Shown piece by piece: positions 62,836 to 64,000 of a stretch of 64,000 nucleotides of DNA. The number at the start of each line of letters is the position of its first letter. Position 1 is the first letter of the stretch. The stretch spans positions 1,630,661-1,694,660 of the forward strand of contig NZ_CP016474.1 in the NCBI RefSeq assembly GCF_001693255.1. Direction: 5' to 3'. This stretch comes from Picosynechococcus sp. PCC 7003 (GTDB lineage Bacteria; Cyanobacteriota; Cyanobacteriia; Cyanobacteriales; MRBY01). A program made the position numbers and the translations under genes. The notes beneath the pieces were generated by a model, which did not search any database, was not told the DNA's origin, and saw only the letters and a program-made list of their open reading frames with translations.

Positions 62836-62945
62836 AGCGAGAATTTCCCCAAAGACGTTGTCAAAAAGCCTGCTTATTTTCAAATCATCTCCAAAAACAA
62901 TGGTTGCATCTCGTCCGTTTGTTTAAGAAAGATTTTTATTTATCC

Positions 62946-63611
62946 ATGATTACACTAGCCGTTCACCACCGATCCTTTGCCTTTGTCGGTACAGCCAGCA
63001 ACTTTAAACTGGGTAAACATCAGCGGATTCGACATTTCGACCTCCAGACTGACCATGGCTCCTACCGATTTAAGATTCCGAGCAAGCTCCACAAACGGCT
63101 CCATTTTCAGCTCGGACCCCACAGCAAGCTAGAGGTGCGGGGCATCATTTGGCGTCATCCCAAAAAATCCAAAGAGAAGTTAGAAATCCAACACATTGCT
63201 CTCTTATCAGAGCCTCAAGGTAAAACGCCTAGAAATTCCCCTGGCGATCGCCCTACAGGAGCTGCCGATTCGACAGGCAACAAAACCCCCAACATTGAAG
63301 AAAATCCCAGCCCAGCCGTTAATGGTTCCCAGAAAATTGTTTTGTGCAAAAAATCCACCTGCTGGAAACGGGGCGGCCAACTCATTTACGAACGCCTCCA
63401 AGAAGCTATCCGAGACCAAGGCATCGCTGACCAAGTCAGGATCGAAACCACTGGTTGCATGGGCCGCTGTAAAAAAGCACCGAACCTTGTGGTGATGCCC
63501 GACAAACAAAAGTACAGTAATTTTCCTCCCAATGCTGCCGCTGAACTCATTCACCAACACTTTCAAAAACATCTTGATCCCCAATTGATTGCTTCGGATC
63601 AAATTCTCTAA
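62946..63611 (+). CDS. Thioredoxin-like [2Fe-2S] ferredoxin-domain protein
   Basis: 221 residues from the ATG at 62946; an in-frame ATG at 62904 is possible. The N-terminal half is a beta-rich domain (FAFVGTASNFKLGKHQRIRH). After a Pro/Asn-rich linker, the C-terminal domain has cysteines in VLCKKSTCWKRGG and TTGCMGRCKKAPN, the four-cysteine pattern of thioredoxin-like [2Fe-2S] ferredoxins. It may donate electrons or sense iron-sulfur status. Adjacent to the iron cluster. Confidence 0.8.
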   Translation: MITLAVHHRSFAFVGTASNFKLGKHQRIRHFDLQTDHGSYRFKIPSKLHKRLHFQLGPHSKLEVRGIIWRHPKKSKEKLEIQHIALLSEPQGKTPRNSPGDRPTGAADSTGNKTPNIEENPSPAVNGSQKIVLCKKSTCWKRGGQLIYERLQEAIRDQGIADQVRIETTGCMGRCKKAPNLVVMPDKQKYSNFPPNAAAELIHQHFQKHLDPQLIASDQIL

Positions 63612-63613
63612 GC

Positions 63614-64000
63614 TTAGCCGAACAATAAAAGTTGTGGTCTCACAACCATAATGATCCCAAAGAAAATCATTAAAGTACCACTTACGAGCTTTAATACTTT
63701 TCCCTGGTCTTCCGTCAAGCGAGCCGATTTAAAGGAATAGATAAAGTTTCCTAAAATTGCTAGAAGCGGCACAATGTAGACTAGTGAATATAATCCAGTC
63801 CAAGCAGAAAAACAAAACCAACTGTTATTTGCTGGGCAATATTGGACCAAGCTCGTCAGATAAACGACCGGCAAAATCGCCGTACAACCTAATTCAATTA
63901 CATTTACAAAAATTGCTAGCACCATTGTGCCGCCCAGGGCTGCCAAAAAAACTTTGGGATTACGTTGGTGGAGTTGGAGCGTTCGGGATATTTTGCCTGC
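63614..64000 (-). CDS. Polytopic membrane protein, CcdA/DsbD-like (partial)
   Basis: The frame stays open to the window edge, so the N-terminus is outside; the visible 128 residues include three membrane helices. The first carries NVIELGCTAILPVVYLTSL, which resembles the ELPCT motif of CcdA/DsbD-type electron-transfer proteins, and a similar helix ends the protein (LKLVSGTLMIFFGIIMVV). Assignment is tentative because only one cysteine motif is visible. It converges with the [2Fe-2S] gene. Confidence 0.5.
   Translation of the reverse strand, partial: AGKISRTLQLHQRNPKVFLAALGGTMVLAIFVNVIELGCTAILPVVYLTSLVQYCPANNSWFCFSAWTGLYSLVYIVPLLAILGNFIYSFKSARLTEDQGKVLKLVSGTLMIFFGIIMVVRPQLLLFG

Noticed and set aside
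1-64000. CRISPR arrays, rRNA or tRNA genes
   Set aside because: No regularly spaced direct repeats of CRISPR type, no rRNA sequence and no convincing tRNA cloverleaf with T-loop were seen on either strand. HIP1 repeats are dispersed and palindromic, not an array.

Overview
The window comes from a cyanobacterial chromosome. It carries phycobilisome (apcF), photosystem II (psbQ), carotenoid (crtD-like) and cyanobacterial Hfq genes, a covalent-haem-type cyanoglobin, the cyanobacterial small RNA Yfr1, and dozens of copies of the HIP1 octamer GCGATCGC. The globin closely resembles the GlbN I remember from Synechococcus sp. PCC 7002 but is not identical, so I infer a marine unicellular relative of that strain (Picosynechococcus-like). 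No database search was possible.

Layout. 1-4460 is core metabolism: leuS end, pyrR, purH, moaE, upp, a YggT protein. 4461-7606 is an AT-rich accessory island. It has three evenly spaced DnaA-box-like 9-mers, a five-gene minus-strand run (AAA ATPase, TOPRIM protein, antitoxin, PIN toxin, small unknown) and a strong inverted repeat at its edge. 7632-14307 has acnB, a Ser/Thr kinase, an RlmL-like methyltransferase and two convergent Uma2 proteins. An IS5-type element (14704-15607) follows, next to a truncated gene. 15690-24779 holds psbQ, an alpha/beta hydrolase lacking its nucleophile, mraY and a PBP2-like gene, tyrS, hemC and small conserved genes. 24780-25858 holds transposon-like hairpins, trxA and Yfr1. 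25910-36202 has a GT4 glycosyltransferase, ilvA, a TrpD-like protein, a HEAT protein, a Dam-type methylase, glbN, ffh and crtD. 36199-36982 is a HicA-like/HTH gene pair.

37173-45850 includes a nitrogen-flavoured stretch (urtE, glnA with a near-consensus NtcA box, a NtcB-like LysR regulator) plus rbpA, apcF, an SLH protein and hisF. 46070-55571 has a SpoIID protein, a CheA/PilL-like kinase without a recognisable phosphotransfer domain, yebC, a GAF kinase, dapF, hfq and an M23 peptidase.

The most interesting region is 55876-62835, a metal cluster. It contains feoAB, a DUF5132-like small hydrophobic protein, an HMA2-domain protein, a P1B-type ATPase whose CPC metal motif is replaced by FVT, a ferritin-like protein, a divergent RHH-like regulator with palindromes beside it, and a second DUF5132-like protein. 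The HMA-like domains carry GRIRL motifs instead of CxxC. I infer a ferrosome-like iron-storage or iron-handling system fed by FeoB. The window ends with a thioredoxin-like [2Fe-2S] protein and part of a membrane protein.
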